DNA of 64,000 nt, taken from positions 62,001 to 126,000 of the forward strand of contig NZ_WXVU01000016.1 in NCBI RefSeq assembly GCF_009900745.1. The letters are read 5' to 3'. Positions 1-9,438 of the stretch are shown in pieces. Position 1 is the stretch's first letter. Each line of letters starts with the position of its first letter. The translations under genes and the position numbers were made by a program. The notes under the pieces were generated by a model. It did not search any database. It was not told the origin of the DNA and worked only from the letters and a program-made list of their open reading frames with translations. Source of the DNA: Chryseobacterium sp. c4a. Lineage in GTDB: Bacteria > Bacteroidota > Bacteroidia > Flavobacteriales > Weeksellaceae.

Positions 1-45
1 TATCAGAGGAAGCAAAAACCTTTAACAGATTTTGCTGAAAGCATA

Positions 46-1887
46 TTACCGCTCTACCAATTCTTTTACAGGTTCTCCGTAATAGTCAATTTTTGTGGTA
101 TTGATCTGAAGAAGCTGATACCATTTTCTGAAAGCTCCTATGAAAACAATCAACATCAATACCATTGCCGTTACGGCAAGAGCAGCCAGTAAATATTGTT
201 CTTTTGGAATATAAATGCTAGTGACCTGAATATATCCCGCCCAAAACGTGATGATTGCCATAAAAACACCTGGAATTGCTGAACAAAGTGCATATTTCCC
301 TCTGTTCATTCTAATGAGCATGGTAGTGCATACAATCAGTCCACAAGCTGCCAATAACTGGTTACTGATCCCAAATAATGGCCAGATGCTGCTCACATTT
401 CCGGTATACACCAGATAGCCCCAGGCAAAAGTAAATAATAAGCTGCTGATGATAATTCCGGGAACCCAGTTTTTATCATTAAATTTAGGTACAACAGATC
501 CTAACATCTCTTGTAGGAAAAAACGACCCACTCTGGTTCCGGCATCAATCGCCGTAAGAATGAATACCGCTTCAAACATAATCGCAAAATTATACCAGTA
601 GGCAGTCAGTTGATCCATATAAGGGATTTTGTTGAAAATATGAGCCATTCCCACAGCCAGAGAAACAGCACCGCCTGTTCTTCCATAAAGATCAATACCT
701 ATTTTTTGAGAATAGTAATCAATGTCTACTCCATGTAATGAAGGGTGTGTGGCAAGGAATGAATCATAAGCCTCTTTCGGAGTGTTGATGGCAAAGTAAT
801 CACCAGGCATTAAAGTGCAGGCAGCAATCAAGGCCATAAGGGCAACAAAACCTTCTACCAGCATAGCACCATAGCCTACAAAAAGAATTTCTCTTTCTTT
901 ATTGAGCATTTTCGGAGTAGTTCCCGTAGCAATTACAGCATGAAACCCAGAAATAGCTCCACAGGCAATCACAATAAAAATAAAAGGAAGTACAGGGCCA
1001 CCAATGACAGGGCCACCACCATTTACAAATGCTGTTATGGCAGGCATCTGTACCGTAGGATGGATGACAATGACACCAATAGCAAGCATAATAATCGTCC
1101 CGATTTTAAGGTAAGTAGAAAGATAATCTCTCGGAACTAAAAGAAGCCAGACTGGTAATACAGAAGCCAGAAAACCATAAAGAGGAATAGCAATGGAAAT
1201 GGTTTTAATATCCCATGAAAATAGATTATTCATTGTAGGATTCTGCATCAAACTATGGCCGCCGATAATTCCGGCAATTAATAGAATCCCTCCGAGGATA
1301 CTGGCAAAAAGAACACTGTTTTGTCTATAACGCATAATCAATCCCATGATGATCGCAATAGGCATTGTAATGATTACTGTAAATAGCGACCAGGAGGCTT
1401 CGTGCATTGCATTAATACAAGCAAGTGATAACCCCGCCAATGTAAGAATTAAGATAAATAAGATGGCAAAACCGGCTACAGTGCCAGTTGTTTTCCCAAT
1501 TTCTTTGGAAGCAATAGTGGCAAGGCTTTGCCCTTTATGCCGAACAGAAGCAAACAAAACAACCATATCATGCACTCCGCCACCTAATACACACCCAATT
1601 AAAATCCAAAGAGCACCGGGCAAATATCCGAATTGAGCAGCTAAAACAGGCCCTACAAGAGGCCCCGCAGCAGCGATAGCAGCAAAATGATGCCCAAAAA
1701 GTACATTTTTATTGGTAGCAACATAATCTTTGCCATCTGCGAATTCTACAGCAGGCGTGGTATGATGATCATTAAGTTTAAGTACTTTGTTGGCGATGAA
1801 AATACCATAAAATCGATATGCTATGGCAAAAATAAGTACAGATGCAAATATAAGAGTAAGCGCATTGATATTGTTCAAGAAATCCAT
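46..1887 (-). CDS. cstA: CstA-family carbon starvation / pyruvate-peptide transporter
   Basis: A 613-residue inner-membrane protein made almost entirely of hydrophobic helices. The N-terminal third carries the family signature (FGHHFAAIAAAGPLVGP near residue 64, then GGGVHDMV near 103). CstA/BtsT proteins take up pyruvate or peptides during carbon limitation; the substrate here cannot be told from sequence. It is shorter than the roughly 700-residue enterobacterial CstA but spans the whole conserved region. The start MDFLNN lies just inside the first helix and follows an AT-rich leader. A gene for a small YbdD-like partner, often found beside cstA, is not visible in the 45 bases after the stop. 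Confidence 0.93.
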   Translation of the reverse strand: MDFLNNINALTLIFASVLIFAIAYRFYGIFIANKVLKLNDHHTTPAVEFADGKDYVATNKNVLFGHHFAAIAAAGPLVGPVLAAQFGYLPGALWILIGCVLGGGVHDMVVLFASVRHKGQSLATIASKEIGKTTGTVAGFAILFILILTLAGLSLACINAMHEASWSLFTVIITMPIAIIMGLIMRYRQNSVLFASILGGILLIAGIIGGHSLMQNPTMNNLFSWDIKTISIAIPLYGFLASVLPVWLLLVPRDYLSTYLKIGTIIMLAIGVIVIHPTVQMPAITAFVNGGGPVIGGPVLPFIFIVIACGAISGFHAVIATGTTPKMLNKEREILFVGYGAMLVEGFVALMALIAACTLMPGDYFAINTPKEAYDSFLATHPSLHGVDIDYYSQKIGIDLYGRTGGAVSLAVGMAHIFNKIPYMDQLTAYWYNFAIMFEAVFILTAIDAGTRVGRFFLQEMLGSVVPKFNDKNWVPGIIISSLLFTFAWGYLVYTGNVSSIWPLFGISNQLLAACGLIVCTTMLIRMNRGKYALCSAIPGVFMAIITFWAGYIQVTSIYIPKEQYLLAALAVTAMVLMLIVFIGAFRKWYQLLQINTTKIDYYGEPVKELVER

Positions 1888-2084
1888 ATCCTTTAGTTTT
1901 TTTTAATTAATAATTCAAAACATTGGCTTTTTTATTGAAAATAAATTAAATATAAGCCAAGGTAATTATTTTTAAAATAAAAACGGATGATATGTATATC
2001 AATCTAGCAGATTTGTCACTTTATTTTTGATGGTATTTCTGATGATGGGCATTGAGGTTATTTCAGGAGATCCTATGTATAGTT

Positions 2085-3113
2085 TTATTTTTTTTGAGAA
2101 ACAATAAAATCTACTGTTTGATCTACCATTTTATCAAGAGCAGCTTTATCTGTTGTGGAAAAACTGTGCACTCCATTATCAATGATAATTAATGAGGTTT
2201 CTACTTTGGCTCTTTTAAGTCTTCTGTATAATTTTTTAGATTGGCTTAGCGGAACGATTTTATCATTATTCCCTTGAACAATTAAGGTAGGAACACCTGT
2301 TTCGGTATACGTTGAAGGAGAGATGGTTTTTAGATAATCGATAGCTCTATCCTGATCTTTTTTCAAATCATATCCTGAGATACCTTTTACCAGTCCTTGT
2401 TGTAGGTTTACAATCTTTTTTGAAACCATTCCTACCAGAGCCACCGGAATTGTTCCCAGTCTGGTATGGAAAAGTTTGTTCAGATCAACAGGCCCATAAT
2501 GATCCACTACATAATTTACTTTTGCTGAATAGGATGAAAGATCAGCACTTCCTTTGAATGTGTCATCTGGCGTATAGGCAGCTACGAGAGACAAGTGTGC
2601 TCCGGCTGATGCTCCGAAGAGACCAATATTGCTAGTGTCAAAGTTGTATTTTTCAGCATTTTTTCTTACCCATCGTACGGCATCTTTGGTATCTTCCAAT
2701 GGAAGAGGAAAGTGAGTGTTGTCATTCAGGAGGGTATAATTGATACTGATCACTGCATATTGCTTTTCCATCAGTTTGGCGATCGTTGTTTCAAGATAAT
2801 TGTCAGCGTAAACGGCTTTACTGCCTTCTATCCATCCGCCTCCGTGAACATAAATTAATACAGGAAGCTTACCGGAAAAATTCTTGGGTGTATACAAATC
2901 CAGAGCAAGAGAATCTCCTTTTTTACCTCTTTTATAGACGATATTCTCAGCTACGGTTGCTATTTCCGGTAGAAGTGTACTTTTTACCCGCTTAACTTTT
3001 TCAGGAGATTGAGAAAATGATTGGGAAAATACAATTGGAGAAGAACTTAAAAAGACAATAAAAAACAGGCTTATAAAAAACCTGTTCGTTGATATGGAGT
3101 TAAATAATTTCAT
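2085..3113 (-). CDS. Secreted alpha/beta hydrolase (BD-FAE / carboxylesterase type)
   Basis: 342 residues. A signal peptide ends near residue 31 (FSQ). The fold motifs are clear: oxyanion loop HGGGW at 90-94, nucleophile elbow GASAG with Ser169, Asp284 in GNNDKIVP, and His316 in NGVHSF. The HGGG motif places it with the hormone-sensitive-lipase/BD-FAE esterases that cut short acyl or carbohydrate esters outside the cytoplasm. Signal peptide and triad are seen directly; the substrate is unknown. It stands alone, 21 bp from the DUF3037 gene on the same strand. Confidence 0.85.
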   Translation of the reverse strand: MKLFNSISTNRFFISLFFIVFLSSSPIVFSQSFSQSPEKVKRVKSTLLPEIATVAENIVYKRGKKGDSLALDLYTPKNFSGKLPVLIYVHGGGWIEGSKAVYADNYLETTIAKLMEKQYAVISINYTLLNDNTHFPLPLEDTKDAVRWVRKNAEKYNFDTSNIGLFGASAGAHLSLVAAYTPDDTFKGSADLSSYSAKVNYVVDHYGPVDLNKLFHTRLGTIPVALVGMVSKKIVNLQQGLVKGISGYDLKKDQDRAIDYLKTISPSTYTETGVPTLIVQGNNDKIVPLSQSKKLYRRLKRAKVETSLIIIDNGVHSFSTTDKAALDKMVDQTVDFIVSQKK

Positions 3114-3134
3114 ACTATTTTTTTTGAGGGAATT

Positions 3135-3518
3135 TTATTTTACTAACTCCTCAAAAAGTTTACCAAAAGTAATATTTAAGTCTTTAGATTTTCCCGGATG
3201 AGGTCTGGAAGTTTGTACAACAGCACTTCTCACAGCAGTAAGCCAACGGAAACGCTCCGGAATATCGAGCAGGGCAATAGGGCCGCCATCTTTTTCGCCA
3301 TTTGCTATTTTTTGGAAGCTTTCCAGATTTTGAATGATGTCATCATAATCCAGTTTACTGTGCATAAGTTTGAATTTATCAGGACATAAATAAAATTCTA
3401 TTTTGATAAATTTTTCCTTTTTGGAAAACATGACCAGTCCGATATTGAAAAATTCTTCTCTCTCAACTTTTGGTACCAAGCGTATTACCGCGTATTCGTA
3501 TATTTTATCCTCTTGCAT
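3135..3518 (-). CDS. DUF3037 family protein (partner of HipA-like kinase)
   Basis: 127 residues, soluble. The opening YEYAVIRLVPKVEREEFFNIGLVMF is typical of DUF3037 proteins, which are usually encoded right after a HipA-like kinase. Its first codons overlap the end of the upstream kinase gene by 14 bp, so the two are almost certainly translationally coupled. No catalytic motif is visible. The role is unknown; the constant pairing suggests it regulates or is a substrate of the kinase. Confidence 0.8.
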   Translation of the reverse strand: MQEDKIYEYAVIRLVPKVEREEFFNIGLVMFSKKEKFIKIEFYLCPDKFKLMHSKLDYDDIIQNLESFQKIANGEKDGGPIALLDIPERFRWLTAVRSAVVQTSRPHPGKSKDLNITFGKLFEELVK

Positions 3519-4278
3519 TTTTAGCTTCGTTTAAAAAGATTTGAGAATTTTCGAATCGGGTCTTCAGGAACTGGAAATAAATTTCACGGATCTCGTCAGG
3601 AGTTTCATCCGCATCATTCCAGTGTAACCAATCTTCAGGAATAGCATTCACAATTTCTCTGAAAAGGTTTTCATTCAGTACCTCATGAGCAAACTTATCT
3701 GCTTCGTCCAACTTATTGGCTTTAGGAAGCAGAACATGGTCTTTCACATACTTGAATGGTGTTTTTGCCGCAGCATCAAAATTTTGCCATGAGTGGTGAA
3801 AGTAGAAAGAAGCTCCATTGTCTATAATCCAAAGTTCCTTATGCCACATCAGCATATTGGTATTTTTGAATGTTCGGTCAATATTCGTAATGAAGGTATC
3901 CAGCCATACTACTTTTGAAGCCAGTAGAGGATCAACTTTCACACTTGGATCATAAGTGATAGAACCTGATAAATAATGTAATCCAAGATTTAAACCTTCA
4001 GAAGATTTTAGCAGATCCTGTATTTCTTCATCAGCTTCTGTTCTGCCAAAATCCGCGTCAAGATTAATCAATACAAGTTCAGGAATTTTTAATCCCAGAG
4101 CTTCCGTAATCTTTCCGCCTATAAATTCAGAGATCAACATCTTAACTCCATGACCTGCGCCACGGAATTTTAAGACATATTTAAAATCATCATCAGCTTC
4201 TGCCAGAGCGGGAAGAGAACCTCCCTCTCTCAATGGCAGAATATAACGCATTACCGTTACTGTTCTTAAATTCTGCAT
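3505..4278 (-). CDS. HipA-like family kinase
   Basis: 257 residues, much shorter than the 440-residue HipA toxin. Visible kinase features are Lys37 in VLKF (ATP Lys), a catalytic-loop-like stretch with Asp134, Arg135, Asn139 and Asn141, and IDNGASF at 152-158 in the place of the DFG metal site, followed by FHHSW. The N-terminal HipA subdomain that contacts HipB is absent and no HipB-like DNA-binding gene lies nearby. The partner is the overlapping DUF3037 gene. Kinase activity is inferred from the motifs; whether it acts as a toxin is not known. Confidence 0.75.
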   Translation of the reverse strand: MQNLRTVTVMRYILPLREGGSLPALAEADDDFKYVLKFRGAGHGVKMLISEFIGGKITEALGLKIPELVLINLDADFGRTEADEEIQDLLKSSEGLNLGLHYLSGSITYDPSVKVDPLLASKVVWLDTFITNIDRTFKNTNMLMWHKELWIIDNGASFYFHHSWQNFDAAAKTPFKYVKDHVLLPKANKLDEADKFAHEVLNENLFREIVNAIPEDWLHWNDADETPDEIREIYFQFLKTRFENSQIFLNEAKNARG

Positions 4279-4293
4279 GAAGCAAAAATAAGG

Positions 4294-5547
4294 TTATTTT
4301 TTTATAATTTTTTTAGTGAATTCCTTTTCTCCCACTTTATACTTTAAAAAATAAATTCCGGTAAATAAATGATGAAGCTGGACGGTATATCCTGCATCAG
4401 TTGTGTTCATCTGATAAGGTACTGTTCTTCCGCTGGCATCAGTAAGGGATAGAATTTCTGTTTTCTTTTTGGTAACAATGGTAATAAAGTTCTGAGTAGG
4501 ATTAGGATAAATCTGAACAGCATCTTCAATATTGGTTTCCTTTGTGCTCAGATTGTTTAGAGTTATCAGTTTTGTTTTAGTAGTATTAGTGTTACATGAG
4601 TTACTGGTTAGTTTTACCTGATAGTTTCCTGTAGTAGTGTAGATGTGTTCAGGATTTTCCTGAGTGGAGGTTGTACCATCCCCGAAATCCCATAAATAAG
4701 TGGTAGCATTTTTTGTTTTATTAGTAAACTTAACAGTAGAGGTTCCGGTTATTTGATAGATGAATCTGCTGTGTACATCATTGGAAGGAATATTCCAGGT
4801 GTCCATTGAATTATAAACAACGGTTTTTACTGTATTTTTTATAAACTGTGCCTGCTCTGAAGTAAGTGTTCCATTGTAAGGAATAAGCGTAGGGTCTTTC
4901 TTAAATATAACAGTATAGAATGTATATGCTGCTACCATAGAACCTATATAGCTTGGATGTGATTTGTCGTGATCATAAAGTTCCATAGTCGGATCTTGTT
5001 GTCTGATCATGCGCCAAACTTTTCCTACCGGAGAAAGTATTCCTTCATTATCTTTTGCCATTTCTGTATAGTGACGAGAAATAAGATCATCCATTCCTTC
5101 ATAGGTGCAAACCCCAGGTTGTACAGCACAACGTGAATCATCTCCGTTTTTTCGTCCCCAGGTCATATAAAAAATTACATTAGCACATCCGTTCATATTT
5201 TTTATATAGTCTGAAAGTTGGGTAGCATAAGGATATACCATAGTTTGAACCTGTTGATCAGTAAAAGAAGGCAACTGGCTTTGTTCCTGTAATACTACAT
5301 AGTCCCAATTTCCTTGCATAAGCGTAGCTATTGTAGTACTGTTTACATGCTGTTGAAAAGTAGAACCGCCGGGGGTTTGGCTATTATGATCCAAGGTATC
5401 TCCTGTAGACTGAGCCATATTCTGAATCAAAATAGGTAAGTCGTTATAATAAGTATAACTGTTTCCAATAAAAAATACTTTCTTGCTGAGCTGTCCAAAG
5501 ACTGCAGAAAAGGCAATTAAAAATAAAAAAAGTAAAGTTTTTTTCAT
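4294..5547 (-). CDS. T9SS-exported SGNH-like (DUF4886) protein with PKD domain
   Basis: 417 residues. A signal peptide ends near residue 18. An SGNH/GDSL-like domain follows, with Ser30 in FIGNSYTYY replacing the GDS block and a distal Asp-His pair in DHDKSHPSY near 216. A PKD domain (WDFGDGTTS) lies around 273-315. The C-terminal 70 residues are a type A T9SS sorting domain (IYPNPTQNF ... GIYFLK) ending in KKIIKK. The protein should be secreted or attached to the cell surface; the target ester is unknown. Confidence 0.85.
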   Translation of the reverse strand: MKKTLLFLFLIAFSAVFGQLSKKVFFIGNSYTYYNDLPILIQNMAQSTGDTLDHNSQTPGGSTFQQHVNSTTIATLMQGNWDYVVLQEQSQLPSFTDQQVQTMVYPYATQLSDYIKNMNGCANVIFYMTWGRKNGDDSRCAVQPGVCTYEGMDDLISRHYTEMAKDNEGILSPVGKVWRMIRQQDPTMELYDHDKSHPSYIGSMVAAYTFYTVIFKKDPTLIPYNGTLTSEQAQFIKNTVKTVVYNSMDTWNIPSNDVHSRFIYQITGTSTVKFTNKTKNATTYLWDFGDGTTSTQENPEHIYTTTGNYQVKLTSNSCNTNTTKTKLITLNNLSTKETNIEDAVQIYPNPTQNFITIVTKKKTEILSLTDASGRTVPYQMNTTDAGYTVQLHHLFTGIYFLKYKVGEKEFTKKIIKK

Positions 5548-5608
5548 AAATTTCTAATTAAATTAAGATTCTAAATATAGAGAATAATAAATAAAAGCCA
5601 CTTATTTT

Positions 5609-6451
5609 ATGAATTTGACTAGTGAAAAGAATATTTATTTAGAAAATAAAGAGAAAAAAGGTTTTCTTGCTGATGTTTTTTACAAAGACACTCAGGAAAA
5701 ACTGCCCTTGGTCATTTTTGTTCATGGGTATAAAGGCTATAAAGATTGGGGTGCATGGGATTTAATGGCTGAAAAGTTTGTTCAAGCAGGCTTTTTCTTC
5801 GTAAAGTTTAATTTTTCCCATAATGGAACCACGGTAGATGATCCTGAGAATTTTGCTGATTTGGAGGCTTTTGGGAATAATAATTATTCTAAAGAATTAT
5901 CTGATCTTGGAGTTGTTATTGATCATTTTATTCAGGATCCGCATGTAGATGGGGAAAAGGTTACTTTGATAGGACATAGCAGAGGAGGAGGGATTTCCAT
6001 TATTAAAACTTTTGAGGACGAAAGAATTAACGGGTTGATTACATTGGCAAGTGTAGATACTTTAGATCGTTTTCCAAAAGGTGATTTTCTTGAAAACTGG
6101 AAAAAGGAAGGAGTATATTATGCTTTAAATGGACGTACCAAACAAGAGATGCCTCATTATTATCAGTTCTATGAGGACTATGAAAAAGATATCCATCGGT
6201 TTGATGTAGAAAGAGCGACCGAAATGGCTAAAGCCTACATGCTGATTATCCATGGAACAGATGATGAAGCTGTAGAAGTAAAGAACGCAGAGCATCTTCA
6301 TATCCTAAATCCTAATTCGGAACTGTTTCTTGTTGAAAATGGGAATCATACTTTTGGAGCAAAAGAGCCGTGGACAGACTCTGATTTACCCAAGGATCTT
6401 AATATTGTAACAGAAAAATGCATTGATTTTTTGATCCAAAATATAAAATAG
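5609..6451 (+). CDS. Cytoplasmic alpha/beta hydrolase
   Basis: 280 residues, no signal peptide. Motifs: VIFVHGYKGYKDWG around 35-48 (oxyanion side), GHSRGGG with nucleophile Ser124, an Asp in HGTDDEAV near 218 and His247 in ENGNHTFG. It resembles the dienelactone-hydrolase/prolyl-oligopeptidase-like hydrolases. The natural substrate cannot be deduced. It is divergent from the T9SS protein, with a short 61-bp shared upstream region. Confidence 0.85.
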   Translation: MNLTSEKNIYLENKEKKGFLADVFYKDTQEKLPLVIFVHGYKGYKDWGAWDLMAEKFVQAGFFFVKFNFSHNGTTVDDPENFADLEAFGNNNYSKELSDLGVVIDHFIQDPHVDGEKVTLIGHSRGGGISIIKTFEDERINGLITLASVDTLDRFPKGDFLENWKKEGVYYALNGRTKQEMPHYYQFYEDYEKDIHRFDVERATEMAKAYMLIIHGTDDEAVEVKNAEHLHILNPNSELFLVENGNHTFGAKEPWTDSDLPKDLNIVTEKCIDFLIQNIK

Positions 6452-6544
6452 GAAACTGTTATGATAATATTCCAGAATAGAGAATTTAAAATAAAATCCT
6501 TTGGAATTACGTTATACTACATTAATCACATACTAAATATCATT

Positions 6545-7060
6545 ATGAAAAAAGTTATTATGGGCGCATTAGCGCTAGCATTAGCAGGAACTGTTGTTTC
6601 TTGTAAAAAAGAAGCCAAAACAGAATCTTCTGTAAGCAAAGACTCTCTAGCTACGGTACAACCAAAAGATTCAACTGTGGCACCAAAGACAGATTCAGCA
6701 TCGGTTGCAGCTCCTTCAAAGACTGCTGCGGTTGAAATTATTACCAAAAATGATGGAAAGTATCCTCATGATGTCAAATTATTTGAAGACAAGAGCCTAG
6801 CTGAAAGATTGAAAAAAGTGGTAGGAAAAGATTATGATGAAATGATAAAAAACTTCAATGTAGAAAGTCCTATTGTATCTGAAGGCGGAATCTATAAACT
6901 TCATGGATGTAAACAGCATGATTGCCCTGGCTATGCTACTTCCGTTTACTATGATTCCAAAAATGATAACCTAAATGTTTCCATCGATAAAAACGGTAAA
7001 GTAACTGAGTTTGCAGAAAAAGGAAAAATTACTGTTTCGAAAACATTAGATGCTAAATAG
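6545..7060 (+). CDS. Lipoprotein of unknown function
   Basis: I place the start at 6545 (MKKVIMGALAL) because a lipoprotein signal peptide begins there; the in-frame ATG at 6461 would bury it. The lipobox is TVVSC with Cys20. A Ser/Lys/Thr-rich linker follows, then a compact domain with a Cys pair (HGCKQHDCPGY) that could form a disulfide. It resembles small ivy/lysozyme-inhibitor-like periplasmic proteins only loosely, so I assign no function. Confidence 0.75.
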   Translation: MKKVIMGALALALAGTVVSCKKEAKTESSVSKDSLATVQPKDSTVAPKTDSASVAAPSKTAAVEIITKNDGKYPHDVKLFEDKSLAERLKKVVGKDYDEMIKNFNVESPIVSEGGIYKLHGCKQHDCPGYATSVYYDSKNDNLNVSIDKNGKVTEFAEKGKITVSKTLDAK

Positions 7061-7102
7061 ATATTTAAATTATGTCGAGTAATTAGCAGCTTTAATGATA
7101 AC

Positions 7103-7132
7103 AAAAGAGGAGTGAATTTTTCACTCCTTTCT
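7103..7132 (+). terminator. Rho-independent terminator after the lipoprotein gene
   Basis: Stem GGAGTGAA / TTCACTCC with a three-base loop, A-rich before and T-rich after, about 45 bp past the stop codon. It may work in both directions, since the next gene converges from the right. Confidence 0.7.
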
Positions 7133-7165
7133 GTTATAGTATATATAGATTTTTATAGCATTTAC

Positions 7166-7987
7166 TTACTTAACCAAAATCTTCCAGGCTTCTTCAATTT
7201 TACTTTCAAGTAATAGTTTTTGTGCATCCTGATGAGTATTTTCATCGGAATGGTACTCTCCCAAAGGCAGTACTTCAACATTAGCCAGCATTCCCAGATC
7301 ATTGCCGGTAAATACTTTACTATATTTAATAGCTTCAGGTAAAAGATCAAACCCGATTCCTTTGGTTACCAAAGGTTTTGGAACTTCAAAAAGACTGTTT
7401 TCATTACTTCTGGAATACCAGTTGCTGCCTAAACGTGCTACCATATCCAGTTTTTGCTGATCTAAATTTCCGGCTTCATTCAGGTATTCTTCTCTGATAT
7501 GAATCTTCTGAACTTCGCAGATTACCAAATTTCCTGCTCCGCCCTGATCTCCCAATGATTTTACTTCTAAAACTTTACATTCAAAGTTCACAGGGCATTC
7601 TTCAATGAGTTTAGGTTTTACAAGATCTGCATCTTTCATCGTAAGACCAGATTTCACAAATTCGTTTACTCCGGTTTCATATTCTGTAGAAGCCAAAGAA
7701 ATCTGCTGTACAATAGGGAAGTTTACTGTTCCGATGACAACTTCCGGAACTTCCAGTACATTTTCAAGTGTATGTTTCGTGGTATTGTCACGCACTCTCC
7801 TCGATGGTGAAAAGATCAGAATCGGAGGAACTGTACTGAACATATTGAAAAAACTGAATGGAGATAAATTGCTGTTACCATCTTTATCCACCGTAGAAGC
7901 TAAAGCAATAGGACGTGGTGAAACGGCGGTCTGCATAATGGTCTGAAGCTGTACAGAGGTTATTTCAGAGGGGATTACTGTTTTCAT
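7166..7987 (-). CDS. Flavin reductase-like FMN-binding protein
   Basis: 273 residues. The N-terminal half has the flavin reductase-like split-barrel signature: SPRPIALASTVDKDGNSN near residue 27, then FSFFNMFSTVPPILIFSP and the RDN/H phosphate-binding turn. Relatives bind FMN and often serve partner oxygenases or act on aromatic ring products. It sits downstream of fahA on the same strand in the tyrosine-degradation cluster, which suggests a side role in aromatic metabolism. An inverted-repeat element separates it from fahA, so co-transcription is uncertain. Confidence 0.85.
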   Translation of the reverse strand: MKTVIPSEITSVQLQTIMQTAVSPRPIALASTVDKDGNSNLSPFSFFNMFSTVPPILIFSPSRRVRDNTTKHTLENVLEVPEVVIGTVNFPIVQQISLASTEYETGVNEFVKSGLTMKDADLVKPKLIEECPVNFECKVLEVKSLGDQGGAGNLVICEVQKIHIREEYLNEAGNLDQQKLDMVARLGSNWYSRSNENSLFEVPKPLVTKGIGFDLLPEAIKYSKVFTGNDLGMLANVEVLPLGEYHSDENTHQDAQKLLLESKIEEAWKILVK

Positions 7988-8020
7988 ATTTAAACTTAAG
8001 TATTCAATGTTGTTAAAAAA

Positions 8021-8115
8021 GATGCTTCGACTACACTTAACATGACAAATCTGATACTAACTGCTATTTTACAGCGTATTTCTAGCGATGTCATGCTGAA
8101 CGAAGTCGAAGCATC
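8021..8115. repeat. 95-bp inverted-repeat element (REP/MITE-like, family 3)
   Basis: Arms begin GATGCTTCGACT and end AGTCGAAGCATC. The 27-bp outer arms also share a CATGACA end, with several mismatches in between. It fills the space between the flavin reductase start and the fahA stop and could fold as a terminator for fahA. Confidence 0.7.
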
Positions 8116-8134
8116 TAATGGTTAAATTTTGATC

Positions 8135-9382
8135 TTAAAGTGTTGGGATAATTTTACCAGAAACTTCACCGAAACCTACTCTTACACCATCCTTTTCAGC
8201 CCAGGCCTTCATGGTAACGGTATCATTGTCTTCAATGAATTTTCTTTCTTCACCATTGCTTAATGATAAAGGATTCTGGCCTCTCCATGTTAATTCCATC
8301 ATAGAGCCGAAAGATTTTGGATCACTTCCTGAGATGGTTCCACTTGCATACATATCACCCACTTCTACGTTACAACCGTTTATGGTGTGATGAGCAAGCT
8401 GCTGAAGCATATTCCAGTACATGTACTTGTAGTTGCTTTCGCAGATCAGATTGTGTTCCCCATTTTCAGGTTGAATATACACTTCAAGATTGATATCGTA
8501 GTTTTTGTCACCTTCAAATTTTAAGTAATCTAAAACTTCAGGATCCTGTGTAGGAGAAGCTGTTCTGAATGGTTCTAAAGCTTCAAGGGTAACTACCCAT
8601 GGCGAAATTGAAGAGCCAAAGTTCTTCGCAAGGAATGGCCCTAGTGGAACATATTCCCATGCCTGAATATCTCTTGCAGACCAGTCATTGAATACAACCA
8701 TTCCGAAGATAGCATCTTCAGCATCTTTAGTAGAAATACTTTCTCCCATCTCCGTGTTTTTGTTGACGATAAAAGCCATTTCCAATTCAAAATCCAATTG
8801 TTTACAAGGCCCAAAAACAGGCTTATCTGCATCAGCAGGTTTCGTCTGACCTTTTGGACGGTTGATTTCCGTTCCTGAAACAACGATAGAGGAAGCTCTT
8901 CCATGATACCCTACCGGTAAGTGTTTCCAGTTTGGTAATAAAGCATTGGCAGGATCACGGAACATTTTTCCTACATTGGTAGCATGTTCAATACTGCTGT
9001 AGAAATCTGTATAATTCGGAATGTGAACCGGCATCATCATTTTTACTTTATCAAGGTCGTAGAATGCTTCTTCAATTGTTTTTTGGTCTTTTGATAATGC
9101 AGAACCTTCCTGTAGTAATGTTTGGATTTTTGTACGAACGGCATTGGTAACAGGTTTACCTAGTTCGATAAATTCGTTGATGGTATAAGCTTCAAAAACA
9201 TTGTCATCCAGACCTTCAATGTCTTCAAAATAGCCAAGGTCGTAAAGGGTTGCAAGATCAATAACCTGATCTCCGATTCTTGTGCAGCATCCGATATATT
9301 CTTTGTTGAATACTGCCACTCCGAAAGGAATATTGTGTATAGAAAAATCCGAATTTGAGGAATAGTCTACAAATGATTTCAT
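8135..9382 (-). CDS. fahA: Fumarylacetoacetase
   Basis: 415 residues, full family length. It hydrolyses fumarylacetoacetate to fumarate and acetoacetate, the last step of the homogentisate pathway. The catalytic region DFYSSIEHATNVG (near 125) carries the active-site His; metal-binding acidic residues are in FELEMAFIV and in NDWSARDIQAWEYVPLGP, followed by the KNFGSS loop. The N-terminal SH3-like domain (FGVAVFN) is present. It lies 57 bp after the small secreted-protein gene, on the same strand as hppD. Confidence 0.95.
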   Translation of the reverse strand: MKSFVDYSSNSDFSIHNIPFGVAVFNKEYIGCCTRIGDQVIDLATLYDLGYFEDIEGLDDNVFEAYTINEFIELGKPVTNAVRTKIQTLLQEGSALSKDQKTIEEAFYDLDKVKMMMPVHIPNYTDFYSSIEHATNVGKMFRDPANALLPNWKHLPVGYHGRASSIVVSGTEINRPKGQTKPADADKPVFGPCKQLDFELEMAFIVNKNTEMGESISTKDAEDAIFGMVVFNDWSARDIQAWEYVPLGPFLAKNFGSSISPWVVTLEALEPFRTASPTQDPEVLDYLKFEGDKNYDINLEVYIQPENGEHNLICESNYKYMYWNMLQQLAHHTINGCNVEVGDMYASGTISGSDPKSFGSMMELTWRGQNPLSLSNGEERKFIEDNDTVTMKAWAEKDGVRVGFGEVSGKIIPTL

Positions 9383-9438
9383 AAGTTTAGATTTTAGTTA
9401 GATTCAAATATCATCCTGAGAAACTTTCCCCAGGATAT

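Noticed and set aside
940..1896. Plus-strand frames opposite the CstA-type transporter
   Set aside because: They are antisense shadows of a strongly conserved membrane-protein gene, with no family resemblance or leader.
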